A stretch of DNA of 64,000 bases from Syngnathus acus (taxonomy: Eukaryota > Chordata > Actinopteri > Syngnathiformes > Syngnathidae), in the NCBI RefSeq assembly GCF_901709675.1, contig NC_051089.1:7871476-7935475 (forward strand), read 5' to 3'. A program made the translations under genes and the position numbers. This document shows positions 1 to 12,699 of the stretch, piece by piece. A model generated the notes under the pieces. The model was not told the origin of the DNA. It saw only the letters and a list, made by a program, of their open reading frames with translations, and made no database searches. How positions within the stretch are numbered: the stretch's first letter is position 1; each line of letters opens with the position of its first letter.

Positions 1-1083
1 TCTTACTCACTCCAGCACAGACTGATAAGAGAAGATACTTTTCAAGTAAAATATATGGCTGCACTAGAGGCAATTTTACATTTGTGGCAAGTCACACATG
101 GGCATGGGAAAAAAACTTTCTTTTTCTTCCATTTATTCATCCCTTTTTTTTCCCGCTTTTGCCAAGGGCAAATTTAGTCACACAATTTAGAATCTGCAGT
201 TCACCGAAGTAAGAAGCATCACCAGTTTCAGTTCACAAAAATGATGAGCAGGGGATTGGTCGTTACCTGAACCTTGCGCAACTGTGACGTCATCTTTAGT
301 CGACGGGAAGGGGCAAAATGGCCGCCCTATGAAATGGATAAAAACAGGTGGATTTTGCCTGTTAAATTCATATTCCACAAACAAGACATTAATCATAACA
401 CTGTGTTTTGACTAGTTAGGCTGCACAGAACACATTATAAATATAAATAATAAAAAATATAATTATAAATATAAATAATTTCCGGTTGAGTTCCCTTTAA
501 AAATTAATTCAAATGTTACAAACCAAAAGTCTAAACAAAATAAAATACTATCTCGAAAAATCCTGATTTATTAAAACCTACCCAACGCTGGTGGAATGGG
601 CTAAAACGTCACATGCAGTGTGAGCGTTCTCTGGATGTGGAACGTGCAAAGTTGAGCTTTCTCGGCCAGATATTGTCACCTCAACACTTGGCTTCGGCTC
701 CAGAAACAATCTTCTTGAGAGCCACGTTGCGAATTGAATTCTATCATGACACATTGTCACTGTTAGCATCGCTAAACAAAACATCCACTGTCACCGTGGG
801 AGCTTCAACGCCAAGGAACATTAATTTGAGTATTTGGTTCCTCAGCGATATGTGCCCATTGTACGAGTGAAAGCGCAGCTGTTCCACGGTCACATGTCAC
901 ACATAATCCAGCGTTGTTTTTCACGAGAGTCTTGTAACACTGAAAAAGTATTAACTTGGCAACACAATCTGTAGTCATGAATAGAAACATGGTTTGGTAA
1001 TCGATTGTCAGGATAAGAGCTTGTGATTGGGGGAAATTGCCTCGTGACCTGATTGAAAACGGCGGCCGCAGCTGTGACACAGG

Positions 1084-1398
1084 TGTCAAACTCAAGGCCC
1101 GGGGGCCAGATACGGCCCGCCATATCATTTTATGTGGCCCGCAAAGACAAATTGTGCATCAAATTCGTGTCATTACTAGAATTGCAAATTGTCTTCACTT
1201 TTAATATCTTTTTTTTTTTTTAACATTTGACCAGTTTTTACTCATCTGATTTGAAAACGAGTTATTTGTCAGTTTGTTTGGTAGCTTTTACTGTATATAA
1301 TATCAGGTGCTCATACATTTATTTGGGTTGACAGTCATAATGGCCCTCCGAAAGAAGCTATGACTACAATGCGGCCCGTGAAAAAAATGAGTTTGACA
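1084..1398. mobile_element. hAT-like non-autonomous DNA transposon remnant
   Basis: The left edge reads tgtcaaactcaaggcccggg. The right edge, read on the opposite strand, starts tgtcaaactcattttttt and then reads cacgggccgc. The two ends therefore form imperfect terminal inverted repeats about 315 bp apart, with GGCCCG-rich subterminal sequence. This ending is common in non-autonomous vertebrate hAT elements, as I recall. There is no transposase frame inside. I could not define the target-site duplication with certainty. Confidence 0.5.
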
Positions 1399-1694
1399 AG
1401 CAGCCTTGACACGGAAATGGAGCATGCAGCTCTCGAATCATATGGAGTGCAGTCTGGTGACGCGTTAGCTCACAGAAGAACGATGTTTATGATTTTTAGA
1501 TAATAGCCGTGCCTGTCCCAACAAATCAGTCACTGCCACGTACTGTAAAAAAAATGATGGAATTCATAATTTATGAGCAGAGATTATTACATAATTTCAG
1601 TCCCAGAGCAGTGTTAGGTCATTTTAGTGTGTCGCAGTGGGCTAGTGCTTCGAACAGTCTCACAGCTCTGAAGTTTGGGATTTTAATGTGTGCT

Positions 1695-1734
1695 ACTTCC
1701 TGATTTTGCATGTTCCTTCCTGATTTTGCATGTT
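1695..1734. repeat. two-copy 20-bp tandem duplication
   Basis: The unit cttcctgattttgcatgtt recurs at a period of 20 bp. It runs directly into a SINE-like fragment at 1727-1798, whose usual sequence includes a gcatgttct stretch. Confidence 0.7.
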
Positions 1735-1798
1735 CTACCTGTGCCTGCATGGGTTTTCTCCAGATCCTGCGGCTTTCTCCCACATTCCAAAAACATGC
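1727..1798 (+). mobile_element. SINE-like fish repeat, short fragment
   Basis: The text gcatgttctacctgtgcctg, then gggttttctcc, then cccacattccaaaaacatgc, is the central part of the same dispersed repeat seen at 6261-6550, 28612-28792 and 59233-59462. Both ends are missing. Confidence 0.6.
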
Positions 1799-4700
1799 CA
1801 TAACACATTTTCTCACATGCGCTTTAGGAGATTTTGTTACGATGTGATGAAGCCAAGTATGAACTTTTTGGCCAAACTTTCAATGGAATGTGTCTGGTGT
1901 AAACACAACACCGGTCCGGTCCGTACCTACAGGGAAGTGTGGTGGGGCAGCATCATGCTCGGGCTTCTTCTGTTGGAACTCTGGCCTTAGTCAAGGTGAA
2001 GCTGTCTGAGAATGAAAGAAAAGCCTGATAAAAATCTGAGCTTTATTTGTGGTTAATGAGTGGTGGTGACTATTTTTTAATGAGTATCTTGGATTATTGT
2101 GAACACAGCCGCAACTCGAAGCAGGTGTGCACACTTATGCAACTGCTTTATCTTGGCTGGGTTTTTTTTTTACTTCTGAAAAGCTATTTAATAAAAATAT
2201 ATTGAGTTGTACAGATTATAGGTCACATACATGGTGTAAAATTTTAAATGATTTATCTCGGTCACACTTTTTTCCTTATCACGAAAACCCATCAGGACTT
2301 TTTGAATCCACTGTACTAATAAGGCGATATCATTAAACATTTGTAATTTATGCCGAGCAATAACCATGACATCATGAACTAAGACTTTATTAAATGTTTT
2401 TGGAACTGAAGTACGCATCGACAGAAACATGTTTTGTTAAAGAAAAGGGTCAGCTAAGTGATGTCATTTCTGATCTCTGTTGCTTTTTCCAATCCCAGCT
2501 GGGTCTATTCGCTGAGGGCGTCTTTACTAAGAGTTGTCATCTTCTCCTCTATTCTTACACAGAGAGGCTCGTTCAATCAGATACTCTTCAGACCCGATAC
2601 AAACGTCCTATCACTATTCTCCGGAAATGCTCCGAATGTGTTTTCCAAGCTGCCCGATTGTCTTGACCCAAGTAAAGTCGAGAGGGACTGAGACAGCATT
2701 GTAAAGGTCACATAGGCCTATACATTTGTGGAACGCAGGAAGCAAGCATGAAACAACAACAAATCCCAACTGAACTGAAAAAAGGAAACTAAGAGACAGA
2801 CAAAACAAGATGAGACACAGCTGAACAGTACAAGGGAGGAGGAGAGAGAAAGAGAGCTGGATGGAGATAAATCTATGTCTAATCAAATAAATTACACAGT
2901 GCTCTCCGGGCTTAAAGCCCATGACCCGGCTAAATTGTGGATTTTTAGGCAATCATTTCATTTTATTTATTTTTATTAAGCTAGCAGACATTCACTAGGT
3001 GAACTGGTGGTTAAAAGGACTGTGTCTCTTATTTTACATGTCAGTTTAACAGTAAAATTTAACTGGGGGTGATAAATAAACAGCTTGAAACAAGCACCTT
3101 GTTTGAAGATATGTTTAAACTAGTAAGTGAGAACATGAAATAATTAATAATTTATAATAATTATAAATTAATAATTTAAAAAATAATTAAGATGTTTTAA
3201 ATGAAGTTTAATCACTATGTTTAAATATATTATTCTATTTATACATGTACTTTTTGTAAAAAAAACACTTGTTTGCTAAATTCTATTTTTGTTTGTGTAC
3301 AGGGTTTGTGGTCAGAAGAATGAAATGGATTTTGACCCTGGCAGTCATGTCCACAGTGTGATGTGGCTCACTAATGTGCTTATGTAAACACAGTGGTCAG
3401 CTGTCGTAGGCGTCCGCAAGGGAGGAGACGTGTCGGGAGATGAGACAGGAGAGGTCGGGGGGAGGAGGGATGCTTCAAGTGTACGCCTTAAACTGTTTCC
3501 TGGCTGTGTAAATGTCACATGGCGTGCTATGTGAACTCTGAACACACATGCAAACACGGATGAGATCACACACAGCACTCAATGGATGAGGTGATGGTCT
3601 GCAGAGAGCGGAGAGTTTCATAACGACATACAGGAATCGGAACAGTGATAAGAAAAAGAACAGGGAAAATGTTTGTGGCATTGCAGTATTGAGGGAGAGC
3701 CCGTGACAAATAATTTTGTATCAAGGGGTTAAGGCAAACTTGTGGACATGTGCAAACTCCTTTCACTTTCTACACAAACGCAGGCTACAAGCACACACAC
3801 ACACTTTAACTTTTCGTGCGTATATTCACAAGTGACATCTTGCAGCAATAAACACCAAAACAAAAATGTAAATTTCTGACATGCATCTGTTTCTTGTTTC
3901 TCTGTGGAAATGAAATAGTTTTGTATTGTTTGGATAGCACACAGTTTGATGTCCAAAAAGAATAACATGCAATCGATAACTAAGTCCTTAAGTATTCTTG
4001 ATGATGGCACATTTGGGCATAAATTCCTTTTGTCACCGCTATAGTTGTTGTTTAAAAACAAAAAGTACAAGGCAATAACACGTCTACCAAATAGCTTACG
4101 TCAAAATAACAGCTGTGAGGTGATCAACAAAAAAACCCGTGTTGACTTTGGCAGAGTTTTGCACCGTCTGGTCAAACCTTAATCCTGCTAAAAATGCACT
4201 ATATAATTATGAAACACCACGTGAGTAATCCGTGACTGTTTAGTTAAATTTGTAAATAATATTCTAGTTAGACTCCACACACGTCAGAAGTGCAAGATTT
4301 ATTTGTGGCTAACGGTGGTTTCCCCAGCCTGAATCCTGTGACTTTAGACACGCAATAGTGTAATTGTCCAGCTTCAAAGCTGAACATCTTACCCAACCTT
4401 AACAACGTCACGGCAATGCCAAGGGGCCAGGTTGGTTCGCAGACAGAATTAATTTGCAGCCCGCTGCTGCACCGCACCCAAGAACAGAGCCACTAAGCAA
4501 GTCTCACATGACATCTTTCGAAATAAAGCGCTTGCATAACTTGTGGAGAGTTTCTGGCAGGGGCGAGTGTTTACAGTGATCTGGCTGGGAGATGCAGAAC
4601 TATTGCCTATGCTCCTCATATAAAACATGTCTGCTCTTTCCTGATGTGCATCAGCTGGCTGTTGTTCTGCTTGGTTATCACAAAGCCCAAATCAAAACAT

Positions 4701-6260
4701 TACCAGAGTCAATTGCACATGAAATGGTGGGTTCAGGGTCATCTTAGAGTTTTTTTGTTTTTTATGGGGGGGCAGTGTTTGCATCACATTCTCTTATCAC
4801 ACCGTTATTTATCATATCAACAAAATCTTCAAACCACGCAAGTAATATGGCAAATGTCCTTTACTTCTCAGTATAAAACTTTAGTACAACATCTTTGATT
4901 GAAGCAAACAATCGCAGCAACATGTTATATTTGTTACCAAATGCTTTCACGACAAATAAAGAAAACATCCGTTGTCTACATGGAGTACATGCGTACATCT
5001 ATCAAGGCAGCCTGCTTCAGTATGCGAGCTAAAAAAAAAAAAAAAAACAGGGACAACATTGTGTTCAAGTCTGAGTCATAACTCCATATTGTAAATCTGA
5101 GAGCAATCACACACATATTTTTATACCTCAAGTGGATCACACCGTCCTTCGTAGGACATTTTGTCACTATGATGGTATTTGACAGTAATCACCGAAACTG
5201 TCAAACGTCATACTTTGTGAGCACATAGGTCAAAAAAGTTTCCACAAGAGGTTTGTGAGGAACATGAACACGATCTGTTTGCTTGGTTGATTAAATGCCA
5301 AAAAACAATCAAGTATAAACAATCTAAAATCACCATTGAATCTATATGAATCATTTCTTTTTTAAATCATCATCTGAGTAAAAGTAGAAAAAGCGGACAA
5401 GGGAAACTGTCAAGCAAGCAGAGGGTCTGCGTGACCTTTGGCCTACTTCCATGTGCCGTCATTCTGCGAGTCTGCACATAAAGCGCAAGACAGGCCTCTT
5501 TGTGCGTCCTTTCCCCATCCACAAACAATGTATTGCTATCAGGATGGACACAGAGGAGCCATTCATCAGCAGCCGGAACATCTCAGTGACCAAACAATTC
5601 CGATGATATAATCACAGCTTGATACCAAAATCGAAACTTGGTTTTGTCAATATTGATTTACATCTTGTGACCAAGCTTGCTGTCTTGCGCTAAAGGAAAA
5701 GGTCGGGGCTTTTTCTTCATAGAGCTTTCCGACAGGCACTCCGACACTAAAATAATCCGTTTTACTCTATCTTAATATATTATCTTAATTTGTGCAGATG
5801 GACACATTAAGAATATTCCGAGGTCGTCACGCTTGCCTTCTTCTTACATGTGCTTTCAATAATACGCGGTTATAAATCTTTCCGTACGACAAACTTACAC
5901 ACACCCTTATTCCTTCTGATGCTGACACACTAAACACAAAGACCTGTTTTTACAAATGGACCTTGGAGAAAAGAAACAATTCTGGGCTTTTGACCTTCCT
6001 TTTGTATCAACAATGCACAGAAGAAGGTGTGGATGATGCACGCTTTGGTTCGCTGTGTTTTGGATTACAACATGGAGTTCAATGGGTTGCAGGAGAAGTT
6101 ACAGGGCAGTTGTCACCTCTTTTGTAGACGCGGACGATGGCATACTCTACAAACAAGAGTAATTAAACACATATGATGGGGATTTATTTGGTAGACAGTT
6201 TTAATTCTACAAGCATACCGAGCCATTTTGCACAATTCTGTTTCCAACTTTGTGGGGACA

Positions 6261-6550
6261 CTCATTCATTCATTCATCTTCTGAACTGCTTATCCTCACG
6301 AGGATCGCAGGCATGCCGGAGCCTATCCCAGCCGTGTTTGGGCGGTAGGCTGGGTACACCCTGAACTGCTCGCCAGCCAATCACAGGGCACATAGAGACA
6401 AATAACCATTCACGCTCGCAATCACACCTACGGACAATTTGGAGAGGTCAATCAGCTTACCACACATGTTTTTGGAATGTGGGTGGAAACCGGAGTAGCT
6501 GGGGTATACCCGCGCAGGCACGGGGAGAACATGCAAACCCCATACAGGAA
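6261..6550 (-). mobile_element. SINE-like dispersed fish repeat
   Basis: Read on the minus strand it runs from a gcatgttctccccgtgcctg block through cccacattccaaaaacatgt, a gtgtgattgcgagcgtgaat block and a gctgggataggctccggcat block. It ends in a (CATT)n tail, seen on the plus strand as cattcattcattcat. This is the usual order of a very abundant teleost repeat. It lies in the putative rhou 3' flank. Confidence 0.65.
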
Positions 6551-7530
6551 TCAATCACTGCTGGGATGAAGAGCTTGTGAGCTGTCAGGCCCGCTCTCAG
6601 GTCCAACATTGCTGATCTCACAGCCTGATGAATGAACAGAAAAATCCCGAGACACACGCCAACAGCTTGTAAAAGTCTGTCAGAAGAGTATAAGCGGGCC
6701 TAACTCCAAATTTTCTTCCATGTTCACTTCCTATCTATGGAATGTTCGCATACTTTTGTTCATACGGTGTGCCACAATCCAAGAGATAAAGAAAGCCTCA
6801 ACATTCTGCACCTGGCAACCGAACCGAAGCGATGATCTCTTGATAATCAAAATGTCTAAATAAGGAAATGGATGAGAGTCATGGTCAAGCGCATGCCAAC
6901 AAGCAGAGGATTCATGATTATCTTCACTAGAGGTCAGCGTGAAGATCCCCGACAAAGATGCAACGGCAACAACTTACTTCCTGTTACAATTTAAGACTTT
7001 TACCATCTTACCAATGACCTGGTCCACTATCATCTGGTTGTCTTTAAAGACATTGGACAGGGGTCTTACTTTGGTCTGGTTCTATGTGCTGTTTACATGC
7101 TGCGACTTGCAGAGTTTCTATTTGGTGCGATCGCTGTCAGGCACGTCCAGTTCCACTAATCAAATAACTGGACCGAGCTCCAACACCATGTAAACACACT
7201 GTGCAACTCAGGTGCTGAAAGACGGTGGTCTGAACGAGACCTAATCTCTTCACATTCCAACAGAGGATGAAAATCCTCAACAATGTTTCTCTTCTTATTG
7301 AAAGGGCCTCATCCACTGATCCAATAGGGTAAAATAGACATCCCAGCAAATGTTCATACTGCAGTCAGACCATCCAGGACAAAAATGTCCTCTGTTTTTT
7401 TAGTGCATGTTGAAAGACACTGGTGTTCAGGCGGAAATGTCCCACGTGAGAAGACAAATGCAACTTTGGTTTCCATCAACACTCCGGAGAAGGTTTGAAT
7501 TCAGGTTTGTCTCGAAGTTTCTGGAGTGCT

Positions 7531-9593
7531 TCACGCCACACAGCAGTACCTTTTCCACCACGACTTGGACAAACTTTTCATCTTGTCAGGCGTCTGCATT
7601 TGCTTTGTTCGCCGTTTTTGTTTTCCTCTGGAGTGCTTCTGGGAGCTTTGGTTCTGCAGGCTGGCCAGAATAGCCGTATCAAACACTTCTTTCAAGTTCT
7701 TCTGGGTCAGTGACGAACACTCCACGTAGGCTACCGCACCGATCTCAGCCGCACATTCCCGAGCGTCCGCTGGATCCACTGGCCTCTCTCGGTACTTGGC
7801 CAGGTCTATCAAAATCTATAGAGAAAAATACTGTTATAACTTTCCGTGTCAATCAGGGACCTCACTATGACTTGATAACATCAAATTACCAACGGCAACC
7901 CAGGGACCTTTGATGCTATTAATGTGTTATCAAACTTCCCTAGTTGCCAGTTGGTGGAACTGAACTTAATTGATCAGAATGGCCCAACCTTGACATCTTC
8001 TCGGAGGTCACACTGAGTCCCCACAAGAACGAGCGGTGCGAAGGGGGCGTGCCTCCTTATCTCGGCGATCCACTTCTCCGGGACATTCTGGAAGGAGACA
8101 GGGCTGACCACGCTGAAGCACAGCAAGAAGACGTCAGCACTGGTGTAACAGAGCGGGCGTAGCCTGTCAAACTCATCCTGCAGAGGAGGGGACACCCAAA
8201 CAACATCACTCAGAGGCGAGGAGCTACAGCAGTGGTCATTGTGGTCACACGCGAGTGCAATAGTACTTTTAGGGGTGTTTTGACAAGGAGAGGAAAACGC
8301 AGGAACAGATGGAGGAAGAGGAGGAAGGTGACAATGATGATGAGCTTCCTCCTTTGGTATTTGAGAAAGAACTGTGGCCTATTTCTACTCACAGATCACA
8401 TTCAGTAGATTGACACAAAGCATTGTTAAAATGATGTTTTCTTTTTTTGTCCATTCAATGGTCACAGTGGATTGATTAGCACAGCTCCTCTTTGAGCTAA
8501 TCACGATGAATACTCAGCATGCTACGGTGCTATTTGATACTTGAAGTCAGGCAAACAGCTGCAAACGCCAAGCCAGAGAATAAATTCCAAGCAAAAGCAC
8601 ACATCATCAGCTGGTGTATTGAGAAAGACCAAGCCTCAAATCTTCTCGATTAAAATGCATGCAGGATTTTGTGACGTGTTCATACAAAATTAGAAGCCGA
8701 CAGGAAGATAGACTGTAATCTATGAGTTTTAAAAAGACTTTGGAACAAAAGAAAGACGGATTGCGGTTTTCCTCTCACTGTCAGGGCATTGTCTTGATTA
8801 CAAATAAAGCTACAGGAAGCGTGTGTATGTGTGTGTGTGTGTGTGTGGGGGGGGGGGGGGTCCATTACCTGCCCAGCTGTGTCACAGAGTTGGAGTTTGA
8901 CTGGCTGCCCATCCACTGAGACAACCGCTACAAACATAAACACACAGCATGAAACATCAAAACATGCTTATATTCAGACGGCCCCTTCAAAAATATTTCC
9001 AGCTGAGGGAAAAATTGCCCAATGACACGCAGTAAGGCTGGTGAGACACTGACATTTAAGATTTACAAATGTATGAGTCAAACTGTTATTTGACATTAAA
9101 TTAGCTAACTGGCATTGCAAGCTGGTCTTTTCTGATCTTAAACCGACACAATCTCCAGCATTGTTATTTCCCTTTATTAATTAGGTCCCACTTTGATTGT
9201 TAGTCCTATTTTGACGATTTTATTTCATTGTATATCCCAAAAATATATTCCCGTGAAAAAGTGAAATATTACTGTCAGACTTTTCTCATGACACGCCTAA
9301 TATAAATATATTGTGGAGCAGGTTAAAATCGTCATCTTACCCGAGAAGTTGTCAAAGGCAGTGGGGACATACTCGGTGGGGTACCCGTTGGTGGTGTAGC
9401 TGACCACCAGGCTGGTTTTACCGACAGCTCCGTCCCCCACCAGAACACACTTCACCCTCCTCTCCGCTCCTCCGGCTCGCCGCGTCCTGCCCGAGCCACC
9501 GTCCCGACCCCGGAGCCTCCTCGGGGGAACGGGGGGAGCAGGAGACACGGGCGCTGTCTTCGGAGGCATCTGGCACGGCGAGGAGGGGGACAT
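7531..9593 (-). CDS. rhou: Rho-related GTPase RhoU (atypical Rho family)
   Basis: RhoU is an atypical, fast-cycling Rho GTPase that acts in cell adhesion, filopodia and Wnt or PAK signalling at membranes. Four coding exons are joined on the minus strand: 9341-9593, 8869-8927, 7989-8177 and 7531-7815, giving 261 residues (human about 258). A proline- and arginine-rich N-tail (PPVPPRR, an SH3-ligand type found in RhoU) precedes the P-loop GDGAVGKTS near residues 53-61. Next come the effector segment [10 protein letters not shown], switch II DTAGQ, the specificity segment GTQCDL and the ending WWKRYCCVA. The paired cysteines fit palmitoylation rather than a CAAX box. The first Met is at 9593; a second Met nine codons in (MPPK) matches the mammalian start better and could be used. 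The tail and P-loop region favour RhoU over RhoV. Whether this is the a or b fish paralogue cannot be told here. Confidence 0.9.
8821..8860. repeat. (GT)n followed by poly-G, rhou intron
   Basis: A GT dinucleotide run is followed by about 14 G in the plus orientation. It starts 8 bases from the rhou exon 2 splice donor on the minus strand, so length changes here could affect splicing. Confidence 0.9.
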
Positions 9594-9879
9594 GGAGCCG
9601 CCCTACGAAGAGGTGCCGGCGGGGCGACGGCCGCTTTTCGCTTCGCCCATTTTTCTGCTATCTTCTGGGCGAGAACGCTTTAACTCTTCTTGTTTAACTT
9701 TCCATGACTAAGCGAGCGCGCCTTGAACTATTCCTGGTCTCAAAATGACAACGTGTCTATTTAAAGCTACATGATTTTGCCTTCTTCAAAACTTCGCGTC
9801 CATTTGAAAGGGGAGAGATTCAATGAAAGTGTTGGTCCGACCCAAAGTCCCAAACTCCCCTTCAAATGACATCACTGCA

Positions 9880-9919
9880 ATGTGTGCGTGCGTGTGCGCG
9901 CGCGCGCCTGCGCTTGAGC

Positions 9920-9958
<39 letters not shown>
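9880..9958. repeat. GTGC/CG-rich run then (AG)n microsatellite
   Basis: The segment has a GTGCGTGCGCGCG-type alternating stretch that could form Z-DNA, then about 16 AG units at 9926-9958. It sits in the rhou/pdcd2 intergenic promoter interval. Confidence 0.85.
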
Positions 9959-9962
<4 letters not shown>

Positions 9963-10039
9963 GAGCGATTTATTTTCCACTCAGCTGATTTGTATATAAA
10001 TGTTCTCATTTTGTATTAAAAACAACCAGACTGATTGAA

Positions 10040-10047
10040 TAAACAAA

Positions 10048-10082
<35 letters not shown>

Positions 10083-10084
10083 AT
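10040..10084. repeat. (AAAT)n microsatellite
   Basis: About ten units of aaat in a row, in the rhou/pdcd2 divergent interval. Confidence 0.9.
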
Positions 10085-10404
10085 ACGATTCCCCCCCCTA
10101 CCCCTAGTTAGCCCTCTAACATTTGAGAAGCTGACAATATTAGCCTGTCAAAATTTATAGCTGTCATCACGATATGGTTAAAATTATATGGACATTTTCT
10201 GGTCACACTTAATATAAAGATTTACATTTATAGTAAGCGCGATCACTGATCACAATCATTCCATGGGAGTGCATTGATAGCGGAACATAAAGGATGATTC
10301 GTGTTTCTACACGAACGCGTTTCTGTGGTGGGTCACAGATGTGTTGACAAGTGCCGTGGTTCAGGTTTAACGCACTCCAGTTTTTATTGTAGCAAAAAGA
10401 CGTC

Positions 10405-12699
10405 ATGTCTTCCTCAGATGTCATTTTGGGTTTCCTGGACGACGCGGAGCCTTGGAGGCTTCGCTCCCCGCAGTTTCCCAGCAAAGTCGGCGGCAAGCCG
10501 GCATGGCTTTGCCAGCGAGGCCCGCCGGCGCTGGCCCGACTAGAGTGCGAGACATGCAGCCTGCCGATGGCCTTTCTGGTGCAGGTTAGTAAACAAGAGG
10601 CAGATCTGGACCACGTGGAGATTTTGTTTTCCTCATTAGAATTTCACATATGATGGTAATGTAAACCATAACCGCGGATCAACCTTCGTCAATGTTTTCT
10701 TCAGGTGTACGCTCCAATCACCGGTCAGGACAGAAGTTTCCACAGAACCCTCTTTGTATTCTGTTGTAAAACTCCAGAGTGCTACACTCAGAATGACAGC
10801 CGTTGTGTGAAAGGTACGTAGATGCTGTCGGGTTAGGACCTCGTTGATCGCCTCCCAGAGTAATGACTATGCTTACTTGTAGTTTTCAGAAGTCAGCTGC
10901 CTCGGAGGAATGAATTCTATTCCTACGACCCACCACCAGGTTTGTGGATTGAAATGGGAAAAGTTACTGACTTTGGAAAACTGGTCAACTCATAATGTCG
11001 CTCATTAATGATCTTCTCATTCTATTTAGGAACTTTTTTGTGAGCAATAATATGAAACAACCTTTCAAGTTTTTCAAATGACAATTGCATTTCAAATTAA
11101 TAAATAAATTACTTTATTAAATTAAAGGGACTTTGGATAGCAGTCAGACGTGACAGTGAAAACTGGAGTCTACTGGAGTATTAAAAACCTTAGACCACAT
11201 TTAATACTGCTCAGAGAATCTGACTCGTTCCACATTGGAATTCCTGAGGTTAACGTGTATCAGTAGATGCTACTGTTTTGATGAGCAAGAGTTCAAGTGG
11301 GCTCAGTAGTTAATTCTTTAATTTTCAGAGGATGAACCCTCCAGTGATTTTGACCCAGACCAAAGCGTGCTGCCCGCATCTGGAGTGAAATTGTGTTGGG
11401 TGTGCGGTTGCCCCGGCAACAAAGCCTGCTCTCGCTGCCACGCCATCACATACTGTGGGAAGCATCACCAGACGCTTCACTGGAAGCACACGCACAAGAA
11501 GGAGTGCGGCAGCTCGAAAGAACAGACCGCCTCCCCGTTTCTCTTCCCGGAGTTTGAACTTTTAACCGAGCCAGAAGAGGAAGAGGATAATGACAAGCGT
11601 GCCGAAGGAGATGACGAGATGGGAGTAACTCAGACCAGTGCAGACTGTTCCTCCTTGACAGAAAGTAAACACTTTCATACTTCCATAATTTCATATTGCA
11701 CAAATGTGCCACAGATGCTATTCAGATTTGTTTCCCAACACAAGGAAAATGTTTTACTATTATATAACTCTCATGGCATGCCACCAAACAAAAATATTTT
11801 AAAAAGTGGAATAATGATCTCGTTTTTACTTATCAGTATGAAATCTGTTTAGTTGAACACATTCTTTTGCAGGACTGGCAACTGACATACACAGGTTAAT
11901 TATCTTCTGACACCTAGTGGAAGAACCTTTAATTGTTCTACCTGGCACTAAAGATGGATGTGCGTTCGTGTCTAGGCCTTTTATTTTTTTACAACTCTTA
12001 TCGCAAAACAAGTTGACTGAATTCTGGACACATCTGTTTCCTACACGCGACGACCATTTTGCTCCTTGAGACGTGAATGTGTATAATTTAATATTCTGAG
12101 GATTCACAATGGTTTTTCCATTTGATTTCAGTGCTAGCAGAGACTGACCTGGAGGACATGGCAATGCATGAGACTGAGGACAACAAAGTATTCCAGCGCT
12201 TTAAAACAAAGATTGCACCTGAGCCTCAGCAGGTTTAAAACTCTCTCTAGTGACATGTTAGACAAAGGCCTCACTGCTTGAGCACTTTTTTTTTCTCCCC
12301 TGGTTTGTACAGGTGTTGCGCTACAGCCGGGGTGGCTCTCCTTTGTGGGTTACTTCACAGCATATTCCTTCAGATACAGATATCCCAGCATGCACCTGTG
12401 GCGCCAAGAGGACTTTTGAATTTCAGGTTTTTCTTCCCCGCTAATTTTTCTTTTATGTTAAAATTGTTCATTAGCCCTCTTCCAATTCTCACCTTTGGGT
12501 TTTGTGTGCACTTATCAAGGTGATGCCCCAGCTTCTGAACAGTCTGCGTGTGGACTCCACAGGTGCCAGTATTGACTGGGGGACTCTGGCTATATACACC
12601 TGCTCTGTCAGCTGTAACCAAGGTGACCAATACTGCCTTGAGTTCATTTGGAAGCAGGACTTTAGCACAGATCAGCAAAATCAAATTAAACAATCATAA
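10405..12699 (+). CDS. pdcd2: programmed cell death protein 2 (MYND zinc finger)
   Basis: PDCD2 is a conserved eukaryotic protein linked to 40S ribosomal subunit maturation, as a chaperone for Rps2, and to stem-cell maintenance. Seven coding exons: 10405-10584, 10705-10813, 10883-10939, 11329-11664, 12132-12232, 12313-12426 and 12520-12699. Phases agree throughout and give 358 residues (human 344). The N-terminal block begins [13 protein letters not shown] and has GGKPAWL. A MYND zinc finger spans residues 138-175, with cysteines at 138, 141, 149, 152, 158 and 175. An acidic linker follows, then the PDCD2_C domain with [20 protein letters not shown] and WGTLAIYTC. The final intron's acceptor has a weak pyrimidine tract but restores the family sequence exactly. 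The gene is tail-to-tail with tbp, as in mammals. Confidence 0.93.

Larger units (their letters stand above)
1..7530. other. non-coding flank downstream of rhou
   Basis: I see no protein-coding gene here. All open frames are short and show no recognisable family. The stretch holds AT-rich DNA, a hAT-like remnant near 1.1-1.4 kb, a SINE fragment near 1.7 kb and a longer SINE-like copy at 6.26-6.55 kb. The part just below 7531 should contain the rhou 3' untranslated region, since rhou reads leftward. I could not fix its polyadenylation site. Confidence 0.6.
9594..10404. promoter_or_regulatory. divergent rhou / pdcd2 promoter region
   Basis: The start codons of rhou (-) and pdcd2 (+) are 811 bp apart and face away from each other, so both promoters must lie here or overlap. 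The rhou side is GC- and CpG-rich up to about 9720. The middle is broken by an alternating purine-pyrimidine and (AG)n run at 9880-9958 and an (AAAT)n run at 10040-10084. I cannot place a TATA box or a transcription start with confidence. Confidence 0.5.

Noticed and set aside
11665-11852. Open frame running past pdcd2 exon 4
   Set aside because: A clean donor at 11665 and restoration of the PDCD2 sequence in the next exon show this is intron read-through.
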